Source: Melieria omissa (taxonomy: Eukaryota > Arthropoda > Insecta > Diptera > Ulidiidae). From it: DNA of 64,000 nt. The stretch is taken from positions 59,953,900 through 60,017,899 of the forward strand of contig OZ020268.1 of the NCBI GenBank assembly GCA_963971225.1, given 5' to 3'. A program made the position numbers and the translations under genes. The stretch's first letter is position 1, and every line of letters begins with the position of its first letter. Of this stretch, positions 34,341 through 45,781 are shown one piece after another. The notes beneath the pieces are model-generated. The model had not been told where the DNA came from. It was given only the letters and a program-made list of their open reading frames with translations, and searched no databases.

Positions 34341-36187
34341 TTTAAGCTCAACTATAATTTCTATCATAATGAATGAACATAGTTTTGAAGTTAAAGTCGT
34401 AGCCTACTATTACTATGGATACCAGAATTTTTGCATTTCTATTCTAACCGTTGCTCACTTCCAACAGTGTCGCAATTTTGGTGTGTTCAGCCTTTATTTA
34501 CAAAGCTTGCAGGAAATCGTGGTACCGTATGTTCGTGAAAAAACGCCACTGCTTTGGGTCTTTCAACAGGATTATAACCTAAAGCATACAAGCATGGTCG
34601 AACGAAAGGGTTTCCGCAAGAACAGGATTCGGGTTATGGAATAGCTCGCGCAATCACCACACTTCAATACAAAGAAAAATTTTTGGTGCGACGTGAAGGG
34701 AGCAGTTGCTTACTATAATCTAACAAATAATAATCAACTTTGAGAAGCAGTAGACAACGCATAAAATATATTATATCTAGAGAAAGATATGAAAATTTGG
34801 TTAATTCAGTGCATCGTCTCTGTGCTGCAGTAATAGCGAACAACACTCACGCAACTAAATATTAATTTGAAGAAAAAATTACGTTATTACTATTTAATCA
34901 CTAAATCTTTTAAAATGTAATAAAATTTTTGTTTCATTTTTATCAAAGTAAACCGTACTACTATTCTTTTTACCGTCCATGTTTTTGAGCTTTTGGCGCA
35001 TTTAATTTAAATCGAATCAAACTGAATTTAATTCTTAAGTTTTCTTTTATGATTGTATTGTATTGTGTTAACACATATAACTTGTTAAAAAGAATACAAA
35101 GTAATTATTTGTAAAGAAAGGCAGATTATTTTTTCTTAATTTTCATTTCGTAGTAGCGGCGTCCCCAGGGGAGGGGATTAGGGGGATGGATCCCCCTTAG
35201 TGGATAAATTCATTTATCCAATTTTATGTAAAAATATATAAAAAAATTTTAACTTTTTTATTTGCTTTATCTCTTCTGGGAGCAACCACCTAAAACCTAA
35301 AAAAAACAGAAAGTGAGAACACAAGGATTTCTTTTGGTTGCCTACATTTTATTTACGTAAAATGGTAAAAATATACTAGAATAATCAAGCAAATAGCGAG
35401 TTTCAACTTCAAAGAATTAATTTTGAAAATCAAAAAAATTCGACAGTAAAGCAAGAAAAAAAAAACAATTTATATTTAAATTATTTCAGAGAAATTGTCT
35501 TTTCTGATTTAACTCCAGTGTCGAAGTTCAAAAACAATGTTCATCTGATCCTCAAAATAGCTTTCCCTTCCTTCCATCTCTGCAACAGAAAACACCCAAT
35601 CGAAGTGATAAAAAACCCTACACGACAAGACCACAAATACTTCCTTCACTTGAATATGTTCCGACATTATTTTACAACAAAAAAAAGATCTTGATTACAT
35701 GGGATGGCACGAAAAAAGGGTTTCAATTCGAGTCAAATGGAAAAGCCTAGTTGAAGCCCTATGGTCCGTAAAGGACTGAAAAAGGAACAAACGAACAAAT
35801 ATTTTTAAGCCATTCCACAGTGATTCGACTCCATTCAACCGCGGGACAAAATTAGAAGGAGTGGTCCGTTCCTCATAAAATTTGGCATACTAATTAATCA
35901 TGGTCTGCTGAATTGAAATCTCTAATTTGTTTTTCTTAAACTTTTGTAGGTTGGCAATGCCAGAGTCTTAAATTTTCAAATTTCGTCACTTTTGGAGAGC
36001 TATAGCACCAAGTGTGTTGGCGAGATTTTTCAGATTTTACTTTTAATCGGTAACATCAACATTGATTATTGTAAAGAGTAACAGAAATTGTCTCAGGACC
36101 CTTTAGTTTTGCAATAAAAACGATAATAATAGACGTATGTTGTGCTTTTTTGCAGTTTTCTCAATTTTTCATGCTGATTGCATACTT
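34341..36187. other. Non-coding DNA, outer part of the hAT-like element and its left flank
   Basis: I see no gene. From 35154 it is the left arm of the hAT-like element, starting with the G/C-rich GGGGATTAGGGGGATGGATC region. From 35200 on it is AT-rich without recognisable frames. Confidence 0.5.
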
Positions 36188-36532
36188 GAGGAGTTTTCTT
36201 TCAAAAGGGCATATATCCACTTCTGATTTTGTTTGAGAAATTAAGAGAAACGTTTTACGGCAATTAAAAAATAAACTGATTATTTTTGTTTACTAAATTA
36301 ATTCCGTCTTAGGCTAAGTAATATACTACCAAAAGTTCCAACCTCTGCGTGCGTTTCATTGCGAGTTACACCTGATTTTAATTTGGATATGTGCCTTTTT
36401 GGTGTGAAAATGGGATATGTTCCCTTTTGGTAAAAAACAGCTGTTTTATAAACTTTAATAAAATTTATTTTTGACAATATTATTAGAATGACATATTAAA
36501 TGTGAACTCCATTTTCATTGCTGTCGAGACAG

Positions 36533-37240
36533 TCACATTCTTCGAAGCTGATCGATTTCTTTACTGATCGATTTTCCGAGTGAAAGAACACTCGGAGTTT
36601 TGACGTCGGATTCTTTTTTCCCCCTTTTGACGATCGGTTTGAATATTTCGGTGTGGCTTTCGAATCTGAAATGAGCCATAAACTTCACTCTCGTAGTAAC
36701 TCCTCCATTTCTAGCGTGGAATTTCTTTATTTCTATTCGTTTTGCGTGACTGATGCCTGTAGCTTTACTGTACGTTTCCTCGAGTTCCTTGATGTCAACC
36801 ATTCTCCAATCCACTCCAAGTTTCTTGACACTTCCAACTTCGGAGTAGACTGCCTCAAATTCTTCACTTGTTTTGATTTCCGGCATATTTTTTAAAACTT
36901 TCCGCTCTTCCGAAGACCCTGTCAGCCGGGAGGAAACTGTGACCTCTGATCGGGAACGTAACAATAATTTTTTTGACATGCTGAGGCGATTCCTTCAAAA
37001 GCCAGTAGGACAACGAGTGTAATACGTGAGAGTTCTTGTTTTGACCTCCGCATCCATCGCAGAAAAGTCGAATTTCGTCGATTGATGGGGGGATATCCAA
37101 GTTTTGAAGGTGATGAATCAAGGCCGAACCAATTTGGACAGCTCCTCGGCCTGCCTCAACCTCAGTCCATACATAGAAAGTTGGGTCTTTGGTATCCTTC
37201 TCGTTCAAATTTGGACATGTGATGTAGTATTAGCCAAAAG
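36533..37240 (-). pseudogene. DUF7869-type protein fragment with frameshift
   Basis: The minus-strand frame from about 37240 reads NEKDTKDPTFYVWTEVEAGR, then IRLFCDGCGGQNKNSHVLHS and IVTFPIRGHSFLPADRVFGR. After GRAE the frame shifts (about 36895) and continues KVLKNMPEIKTSEEFEAVYS to RMVDIKELEE and a TAG/TGA region at 36533. The D-x-C-x-GQNKN block and the FP-RGHSFLP-DRVFG block are the hallmarks of DUF7869 proteins, which are abundant and often multi-copy in insects. Their acidic residues suggest an RNase H-like nuclease fold, though that is my inference. The N-terminal half is missing beyond 37322, where the TTAA element inserted, and is not recognisable on the other side. Confidence 0.7.
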
Positions 37241-37719
37241 TCTTAAATACGGAATTTGATGAGAATATATTTGAAAATGCACTTTTTATGGCATTTCTTT
37301 AAAATTTGAACCAAAAATCTCTTAACCCTCTGTCGGTCGGATATTTATTTACCTTCGAACGGTCGGAGTGGTCTAGCTGGACCACCATTCATTTTACATG
37401 CATTTGTATGGGATAATTCAGTTTTTGGTGTCGAATATATGAACGACTATTAGTGGTAAATATTTATGGTTTTGATTTTTTCTTTTTCTTACTGTCTTTT
37501 GCATGTGTTGAGCTTGCCACCAATAAAAATATTTAAAAAAAAATCATGGAATATAAAAAAAAAGTTGTTTTTTTTCGTTAAACTTTTCTGTTTTATTTGA
37601 ATGAAAAATAATATTTTATAATATTTCATATTATACCTAATTAATATAATATAATAATATTTAATAATATATTTTAGGAAAAGTCAAGAAATTTCAAGCC
37701 GATCGCACTACTAGAAGTA

Positions 37720-38945
37720 GGGGAATAGGTTCGGTTGTGGGCACCTTTTTGTTTTTGGCTCATAACTTTTTACCAAGGTCTTCTTAATCGGACATATGGA
37801 CATCTATGGAAAGCTAGAGACCTTAGCTAACAAGTAATGACAAAAGTAAATCGATTCCGTCAAATAGAAAAGTTTTTTTTTTTTAATTTTGTAAAGTAGT
37901 CATTTTTAACGAAAATTTTTTTTTGGTTCGGTTGTGGGCACCCTTGGAAAATCTGCTGGAAACGGGGAAATATGAAGAAAAACCAACACGAATATAGAAA
38001 AATATTATGTTTTAATTATTTGAAGCACAATGCACGCATGTGAAGTAGCTGGTACGCATGTCGGCACACTTTAGATGGACGGGCATTTCAAAATGTAAGT
38101 GACCAAGTCATTCTCCTGGGCTGTCAAGAAGACCTGAAGTAAAATGAAATTCAACCTAATTACTCAACACTCTTCAAGTGCTGTGACGTGAAGAAGGTGG
38201 AAAACACCCGTTAACCTGATTCGATAAAATCCACGAACAAGATCAAAGAAAATACCACCGTCGACGGCTTTGATGTCTCCGAAATTTTCTTCCACCTTCT
38301 TCATGTAGCGTTGAAGAGTGGTTCGGGAAATCGCATACGCTGCGGCAGTCGATTTTGTGGTTAGCTTATCTGCAGAACAATGTTTAATTACATCCAGCAC
38401 ATTAAAAAAGATATCGGACGATTTTTTTTATTTATCCTCGGATGATATAGCTAAAACAACCAAAAAATGCGTTAAAAGACCATTTTCAATGAAATAACTT
38501 AAAAAAACTTACCAAATCACTAAAAGACGGGTGCCCACAACCGAACTAATTGCGGTGCTCACAACCGAATTTGGCAGCCATTTTGAGAAGTAGTGAAAAA
38601 TTTGTTCGGGGTAAACATATTGGTTGTAATCAATATTGGATCACAAAGTATAATAAATTTACTAAATAAAAATGCATTTTACTCATCTTCTCGATGGATT
38701 CACTTCGATTTATGACACCATTTTAAATGTTTAAAAAAATTTTTGTCTTATTTTTTAAGCACAGAAAGATATATATGGTCCCAGCACAAAGCAGGCGTGT
38801 CTGTTCGACTCAGTATTTGACACAAAAAGATCGTGGTTCCATAATGAACAATCGGCCTTAGTCAAAAAAACCCAGCCTGCTTTCTATCAAAAGATACGAA
38901 GGGGTGCCCACAACCGAACTATGCCCACAACCGAACCTTTTACCC
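37720..38945 (-). mobile_element. Pogo/Tigger-like element with repeated subterminal motifs
   Basis: TA lies at 37718-37719 and 38946-38947. The ends are GGGGAATAGGTTCGGTTGTG and, inverted, GGGTAAAAGGTTCGGTTGTG. The motif GGTTCGGTTGTGGGCACC is repeated inside: direct near 37731 and 37926, inverted near 38530, 38558, 38903 and 38925. The remnant HTH gene at 38164-38400 is consistent with the pogo group, which uses TA targets and psq/CENP-B-type DNA binding. Confidence 0.75.
38164..38400 (-). pseudogene. psq-type HTH remnant of a pogo-like transposase
   Basis: The 78-residue frame contains LTTKSTAAAYAISRTTLQRY, the core of a pipsqueak/CENP-B-N type helix-turn-helix, then MKKVEENFGDIKAVDGG. No DDE catalytic domain follows in the 1.2-kb element, so it is a truncated transposase. 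Confidence 0.6.
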
Positions 38946-39588
38946 TACTTTTTTTTTTTAAATAAACTCGAAAAAAGTCTGGCCAGACCACTCCGACCGA
39001 CGGAGGGTTAAGCACATAACATAAAGTGGAGTTTATGTTTTTGCTTACCAACTTAGCTCAAAGATGAAAAGAAAAATATTAACATATGTTAATAGTGGCG
39101 GTTTCCATATATAAACATTGGTGACAGTGTGAAGGCTAAGATGGCGCACAATGACCAATCAGAGTGCACAAGGACCTCACGGTGGCGTCACCTGTTGAGG
39201 GGAAGAGTTAGACAATGTAAATCACGTCCTAGGCAAGTTCTGCTCTTAAGCGATAATGTACTAAACTACACAAGAAAAATTCGGCAGAAAACTCATTGTG
39301 GATATGTGCCCTTTTGAAAAAAAAGATATTTTAATGGAATAGGTTTTATATGGATATATGCCGTTTTGGTGTAAAATTTTCTATTAAAGACAAGACAAGA
39401 TAGAGACTGGATATGTGCTCTTTTGGTGGCAAACTCAATGTTTGGCATGCTTTAAATATAGGATAAAAACAACTTTGGTAGGAAACTGATCCATAGGCAC
39501 ATACATCTCATGGCAAAGAATAGATTAGAGCGAAAAAACGAAAAAAATCTCAAAAGTGGATATAAGCCTTTTTGTAAGTAAACTCCTC

Positions 39589-40704
39589 ACTTTTAGGCAT
39601 GAAAAAAGAAATTTTGTCGAAAAATAGGTGTTTAGACCACTTTTCAAATTGAATTATTTTCTGAGATCGGAAGATATCGGAGGATATAATTACATTATCC
39701 GAAAAAGAAAGAATGCTTCATAAAATAAAAAAAAAATCCAGGAACATACTTTCACATACTTTTTAGATATTTCCCTCTAAGTTTTGTCAATTTTCAGATT
39801 TTTAATTCGGAAAAATATTTTGATTTAAAAGTGATGTAAAAGCCTCAGCTTTGCAAATTTTTGAGATAACATTAAAAGCGAAAATGCGAAAAAGCGAAAT
39901 TAATCTATATCAAAAGTTTCAGCAACTTCTTGGTAACCACGTATTTTTAAAATTTTTTTTTCCTCAATAGACTAAAAAACAGAAGAGATGTGTTTACATT
40001 TTTTTGTGAAAAAAGTTTCAACTTTGAGCCGCTTTTGCACACACACTAATTAATTTTTTGCACAGATTTTTTGGGGTTTTCTTAGTTGGAGTTTTGCCTT
40101 TCAAATGACATGAAAATCATTAAATTCTGAGACTATACATTTTTTGAATTTTGTCTATGGAACGAATCACTGTGCATTCTGACAGTAATGATGTGGGAAA
40201 TATACAAAAAAAATTTTAACTAAACTGGCAAATTTGTATGAAAATACACCATAGTCTGGCCTGGCCAGTTTGTTTTGTGCTTAGAAAGGATCAGTTGAGG
40301 ATATCATGAAATCTGTGGCCGTAAGGAATAACAGCCAAAGTCGATTTTATGAAGTTTTCAGGAGAGCACTTTTAATTTTTGTATTTGCTTTAGATTACAC
40401 TAGATAAATTTTAGACTTTTGGGCGTAAAACATTCATTTTATGGGCAAAAGCCATAGAATTTTGTGTAGTAGTACATTTGAATACGACGACATCTATCAT
40501 AACTTAATTTCAGAACGTCATAAATTTAATAAATGTTGTATTTATTTTACATAGCTGGTGTGTTATGCCTTTTAAAATAGTTCTTTTGAGTTTTTCGTAG
40601 ATCTATTAGAAGGTGTTTTCAAAATGTCATAACTTAAATCAAACTTGAATTTTTTTGGTGGTCATAAAATGACTTAAAAATATGTTAGTATATGTACGCA
40701 TGTT
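39589..40704. other. Non-coding middle part of the hAT-like element
   Basis: This is AT-rich DNA between the DUF7869-type element and the LINE-interrupted MITE. No coding frame of note and no terminal repeats were found in it. Confidence 0.5.
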
Positions 40705-40853
40705 CATATCGCACACGCACTACAAAAGTGACACAACTCAAAATTTTGGATTTTTCAGGGAACGCAAAAAACTGTTTTTAAGCTAAATAAACATTTTTTT
40801 TTAAATAACGTATAGACCGTTCAGAAGAAAATCCTATTTTTATCCTATATAAG

Positions 40854-41951
40854 AACCGCAGGACTCAAAAAGAAAAAGAGTCCTTTACCTGGGCCACCGC
40901 TAGGTTAGCGGAGCTTGACGGGGCACCGACCACTGAGACCGCCGCCAAAAGGCAGCGTTCTACAGAGGAAGAGGCCCCGACTGCCAAGAAGGTGCGCAGC
41001 TCGCTCAGAACAGCAGCCACCTACAGCGACATGTTGAAAAGCAGTCTCATTAAGGCGGTCGTTGACCGCTCCGACCCTGACGGAAGTATTACTCCGTCAA
41101 ACTGGAAACTGGTGGAAGATTTCCTCGCCGACATCTTTCTGGACGTCATGAAGGAGAATCCGGGCCCGGTGCCACAATACCAGATGTGCGGTTGGCATCA
41201 AGGCCACGTAAAGCTGGTTGCGTGTGCGGACAAGAGGGCCCTGGATCTCTTCTACGTGGCTATTTCCAGAACGGGAGAGATCTGGCCGGGTGCTAAACTC
41301 GAGGTAGTACCCAGGGAATCGATCCCCAGCAGACCAAGGACTAGAGCCTGGATCCCATTAAAACCCACGGATCCGGCTAAAGTCCTCGAAACCCTCCAAT
41401 TGTCCAACCCGATGATACCCACGCACAATTGGAAAATTGCCAATTTGGAGGAGCTCAAGGGGTCTCGTTGTGCCACAATAATTGTGAACAAGGAGTCCCT
41501 TGAGCACCTTTCAAAGTCCAATGGTGTCGTGGCCTTCGGTTTTGGGCACATTAAACTGAGAGTATACAGGAAGGACGAGCAGACTGAAACCGGCGAAAGT
41601 GGCCCCCCAGGGCTGCTAGCCTCAACAGACTCTGGCGAAGGCGGCCAACAAGGGCTGCCAGCCACGACGGACCCCGGCAAAGGTGGCCCGCAGGGGCTGC
41701 CAGCCGAGACGACTACCCTGGCAACAGAGGCGATAGATGACCAACCGTCTTCCTCAAAGCCGTTACGTCGCCTATCCCGGGCGGAATCAATCTACTCGGG
41801 ATCGGAGATGGCCACGGCTTTCGGGAATTTCTGGACGGAGTCCGAGCTTCTCGCCGAAACGGACGATGACCTCGACGCTACTGTGGTGGAGGTAGACATG
41901 AGCGGAATAGACAATGGTCCGAGTAGTTCAGATAAACCTCCACCACTCTAA
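40854..41951 (+). pseudogene. LINE ORF1, DUF4780-type nucleic-acid-binding protein, N-terminally truncated
   Basis: The frame is open from 40854 to TAA 41949-41951 (about 365 residues), without an ATG near the start because the element is 5'-truncated. The central part (NPGPVPQYQMCGWHQGHVKL, RTRAWIPLKP and the RCATIIVNKESL block) matches the DUF4780 domain that many insect LINEs carry in ORF1. A Gly/Pro-rich tandem follows, with GPPGLLASTDSGEGG, GQQGLPATTDPGKGG and GPQGLPAETT (41600-41715). No CCHC knuckle is present in the retained part. The last 38 bp overlap ORF2. The frame itself has no stop. Confidence 0.8.
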
Positions 41952-44900
41952 AGCAGCTTCGGCTGCACTACTCCTCCGCCTTTCTAAAGGCGGAGACGAC
42001 ATCGCTCTCATCCAAGAACCATGGCTCGTAGCCAACAAGGTTTGTGGATTGAGAGCGACGAACTACAGGCTGGTCCATGCTAACAGCACAGGTAGACCCA
42101 GATCCTGTATCCTTGTGAAAAAATCACTAAATGCATATCTGCTCCCTAATTTCAGCGACGACGATCTGGTCTCCATCTCCCTGATGCTTAAGGGGAGATG
42201 CCACTGGTTCGCGTCTAGCTACATGGCTCATGACCATCCAGAGCCTCCACCGCCGGATCCAGTCAGGAACCTGGTAACTGAAGCCGCCAAGTCCAACACT
42301 GCGCTCGTGATTGGATGCGAGGCAAATGCTCACCACTGTATCTGGGGGAGCACAGACATCAACGATAGAGGTGAGTCACTTTTTGATTACATTTCTACCT
42401 CAAACCTTCTTGTGTGTAATATAGGGCGCACTCCCACCTTTGTAACCAGAAATAGGGAGGAGGTTCTAGACCTCACCCTTGCCTCGGTGAATATAGCCGA
42501 CAAGGTTAGGAACTGGAGGGTCTCCAATGAACACTCTTTTTCCGACCATAGGTATATAGAGTTCACTCTTGACAGCGACCCCCGGAGGGTTATAGCAGTA
42601 AACAACCCCAGGAAAACAAACTGGGAGCTGTTTACTCACACAGTGGATAGGCACATCAAAACGATTCATATCTCTGAAATAAACACACAAGCGATGCTAG
42701 AATCGGCTGTTAATCAACTTACTCTAGCATTTTCTAAGGCCCAAGACCTCGCCTGCCCTAAGTACATGCCCAGAGGGAAATATAAACCCCCCTGGTGGAA
42801 CCATGATCTTAGTGAGCTTAGGAAACACTCTAGGACTCTCTTTAACAGAGCAAGGAGGACCAAAAATGAAGAAGACTGGGACCTTTATAAATAATCCCTC
42901 AAGACCTACAAGAAAAGCCTCAGGGAGGCTAAGAGAAGCTCCTGGAGCGACTTTTGCGGCAATATTGAAAGTGTCTCCGAGACTGCAAGACTCAGGAAAC
43001 TACTCGCCTCTTCCTCCTTTATTCCAAGTGCTTTACAAAACCCCGATGGTTCTTGGACATCATCAGAAAGTGAAGCACTTGAACTTCTTACAAATACCCA
43101 CTTTCCGATCAGCCAACACGAAAGGCTGTTAGGAACTCAGGCCAGCACCAACTGTGTCGCCTCTATAAACAGTATCGTATCGATTGACAAAATCAAATGC
43201 GCAATCGCTGGTTTCCACCCGTTTAAATCACCAGGACCAGATGGCATTTTCCCAGCACAACTTCAACATGCCGGACCGTTAATTTTAACACTCCTCAACT
43301 CAATATTCTCAGCCAGTATTGGTTTAAACTACGTACCGGAACACTGGCGCAAAGTACGGGTGGTCTTCATCCCCAAAGCTCCCACACTAGCCCTAAGGAT
43401 TATAGACCAATAAGCCTTTCTTCTTTTCTGTTAAAAACACTAGAAAGATTGCTGGATCTTTACTTACGACAAACGATCAGGCAGGATCTCATTTCAAAGG
43501 ATCAGCATGCCTACATTAAGGGTAAATCTGTAGACACAGCTTTACATACCCTGACTTACACGATCGAAAAATCACTCGAACACAAAGAGTACACCTTTGC
43601 AACTTTCCTGGACATAGAGGGGGCTTTCAATAACGTCGAGTTTACAGCCATCACGGGCGCGCTCGCCAGGCTTGGGGTGGAGGGTGGCTTGGTGAACTGG
43701 GTGGATAATCTTCTGCAGAGCAGAGTTATCTGCGCTGAACTGGGCGACTCTTCCACCTCGAGAGGGGTGAGCAGGGGCACTCCCCAGGGTGGAGTCCTCT
43801 CCCCCTCCTTTGGAACCTGGTAGTTAACGAACTGCTCCAGTCCCTGGGAGGGGGGTGCGGCAAGGTAACGGCGTATGCAGACGATATAGTTCTCACTATC
43901 TCGGGCAAGTTTCCCAACTCCATCAGAGATCTAATGCAAGTACTGCTTAACAAGGTAAACAGCTGGGTTACCAGTCGGGGATTAGGCATCAACCCTGGAA
44001 AGACAGAGGTTGTCCTATTCACGAGGAAGTACAAACCCCCACCCATACCTCTTCTATCACTAAACAATACAGAAATCCCTTTCAAGAATGAAGCACAATT
44101 CCTTGGAATCATTTTTGACAAGAGATTGAGCTGGAAACCGAACATCCTCAATAGGGTCAAAAAGGCAACGATTGCCTTATACACCTGCAAAAGGGCACTG
44201 GGGAAAACCTGGGGCCTAAAACCAAATATGACGCACTGGGTTTACACGGCTGTCGTACGACCCATCTTAACCTACGGTTGCCTGGTTTGGTGGAATGCTT
44301 TGGAAAAAACATTGCTCCTCCAACACCTCCGCAAAGTTCAAAGGGCAGCCTGCGTCATCATCACGGGCGCTCTTAGGACAACACCAACTTCAGCTTTAGA
44401 AGCCCTGCTTCACCTTATTCCGCTAGATCTGCATTGTAGGAAATTAGCGGCTATAACAAGCTATAGGCTACGGGCTAACGGGCCAGGATACTTACTTCAC
44501 CCCCCCATTTGCAATTTAACAAAAAGTTCACAAGCACCATTCCAGACAGGAACAACTGGGAGGAAAGCTCAACATCCTTAATAGGAAACTCACACCAGAT
44601 CTACACCGACGGCTCCAAGTTAAACGGAGCTGTTGGTGGAGGCGTTTTTTCAGACTCACTTAGTATAAATTACTCTTTTAGACTGCCGGACCACTGCAGC
44701 GTATTCCAAGCAGAGGTTTCAGCCATTGAAGCTGCCCTGAATTTGATCAAAGAGTGCAGTGTCTCTAGGCGAGATATTAGCATTCTCTCTGACAGCCAAG
44801 CGGCTATCAGGGCCCTAGGGTCTCATGTTCTGACTTCCAAAACAGTGATCAGCTGCCGCAAATCTCTTGACGAGATGGCTGAGCAGCTTAAAATCCACCT

Positions 44901-45114
44901 TATATGGGTGCCTGTTCACAGAGATATCCCGGGGAACTGCAGGGCAGACGAACTGGCTAGACAAGGAACGACTAAGGAGCTATCCTCAGAACTCGCCGGC
45001 TTAGGTATTCCATTGAGTACCTGCAAGCTGGTGATAGAGGAAGCGATGACCAAAGCCGCTAACAATGCATGGGCGGCCTCAGAGACAGGCAAGACAGCGC
45101 AACAGATCTGCTAA
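41914..45114 (+). pseudogene. LINE ORF2: endonuclease, reverse transcriptase, RNase H (broken)
   Basis: From ATG 41914: an EEP endonuclease (VVQINLHHSKAASAALL, LIQEPWLV, CEANAHHCIWG, and SDHRYIEF with the catalytic SDH). The reverse transcriptase begins after about 43200 (KSPGPDGIFPAQL), with FLDIEGAFNNV, RGTPQGGVLSP and YADD at 43873-43884. RNase H is at about 44600-44990 (YTDGSKLN, FQAEVSAIEAAL, LSDSQAAIRAL, NCRADELARQ). Defects: TAA at 42892-42894, frameshifts near 43383, 43805 and 44515, and VPVHRDIPGN where VPGH is usual. The endonuclease-RT-RNase H order again fits the I/LOA/R1 group. Confidence 0.88.
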
Positions 45115-45781
45115 GTGAGCTCTCATATGAGAGCTGCCACTACCACCTACCTACCTACCCATCCTATATAAAATTTTTGTTTTTTATTTTACACTAGAAA
45201 ATCCAAAATTTTGAGTTGTGACTTTTTGGAATATATTTTAGTTCAATAATTATGGAATTATTTTAAGTTATGTCACTTTTGCTGAGTTTTATAGTTATAA
45301 TTGACAGTTAAAAAGTCGAAAGAAAAATTTGTTAAATTCGAAAGTAATTTTTTTATTTGAAAATATATACAAAAACTGTCAGAATTTTGCTTAAAATTAA
45401 CTTCAAGAAAAATTTATTTCGTGAAAAGTGTCACAATTTGTGTTAGGACTCTTTTGCACTGAGCTGCAGCGATCAAATAGCATCAAACTTCTCGACATGA
45501 AGAGAGACCTAACTGTATTTTTGCAACAGTTAACAACAACAAAATATACTGAGCTTTTGCTTATTGGTAGATAGATGCATTGTGCACAGTATTAACACAT
45601 AAACCAGAAAATTAAAAATTTTGAGTTGTGTCACTTTTGTATTGCGTGTGCGATATATACAATTTTATGCAACATGTATTAAAAATAATACGCAAAGATG
45701 AAAGTATAAAAATGGCTTTAAACTAGATTTTTTGCATATCGCCCCCCTTCCCGAAATCCTGGGGACGCCACTGTTTCGTAG

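Larger units (their letters stand above)
37326..39007. mobile_element. TTAA-flanked (piggyBac-type) element interrupted by a pogo-like element
   Basis: TTAA lies at 37322-37325 and 39008-39011. The ends are CCCTCTGTCGGTCGG and, inverted, CCCTCCGTCGGTCGG, with a second shared block GGTCGGAGTGGTCT. The only coding sign inside belongs to the inserted pogo-like element, so this host element is a MITE of about 450 bp. It uses TTAA like the MITE at 7532-8136 but has unrelated termini. Confidence 0.8.
36188..39588 (-). mobile_element. Putative DNA transposon encoding a DUF7869-type protein
   Basis: The left end starts GAGGAGTTTTCTTTCAAAAG and continues GGCATATATCCACTTCTG. The right end (to 39588) is the inverted equivalent, ending TAAGTAAACTCCTC. 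A 4-bp ACTT lies on both sides (36184-36187 and 39589-39592) and may be the target duplication. A subterminal motif near GGATATGTGCCCTTTTGG is repeated at about 36387, 36411, 39299, 39353, 39408 and 39558, and inverted at about 36205. Inside are the broken DUF7869-type gene (36533-37240) and a later TTAA element (37326-39007). Confidence 0.6.
40853..45160 (+). mobile_element. 5'-truncated LINE (I/LOA-like) with 11-bp target duplication
   Basis: The duplication ATCCTATATAA stands at 40842-40852 and again at 45161-45171. The 3' end is a (CTAC)n-like tail, ACCTACCTACCTACCC. The first ORF is open from the first base after the duplication, so the insertion lacks the LINE's 5' end. ORF1 (40854-41951) overlaps ORF2 (41914-45114). 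ORF2 has one stop and three frame changes, so the copy is dead but rather young. Confidence 0.9.
40705..45657. mobile_element. MITE interrupted by a LINE (inner copy)
   Basis: The left part (40705-40852) begins CATATCGCACACGCACTACA. The right part (45161-45657) ends with the inverted repeat ATTGCGTGTGCGATATA. Both parts align, in opposite orientation, with the intact 571-bp copy at 50513-51083. For example GTGTTAATACTGTGCACAAT of that copy is found inverted near 45580. The interruption is the 4.3-kb LINE at 40853-45160. Confidence 0.85.
35154..45773. mobile_element. hAT-like element holding a nest of other transposons
   Basis: The exact 8-bp direct repeat TTTCGTAG lies at 35146-35153 and 45774-45781. 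Immediately inside are inverted termini: TAGCGGCGTCCCCAGG on the left and, as reverse complement of the right, CAGTGGCGTCCCCAGG (14 of 16 match). An 8-bp duplication and a CAGTGGCG-type tip are typical of hAT transposons. Without the nested insertions (36188-39588 and 40705-45657) only about 2.3 kb belongs to it. I see no hAT transposase there, so it is probably non-autonomous. That the two ends belong together over 10.6 kb is inferred from the matching duplication. Confidence 0.7.
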
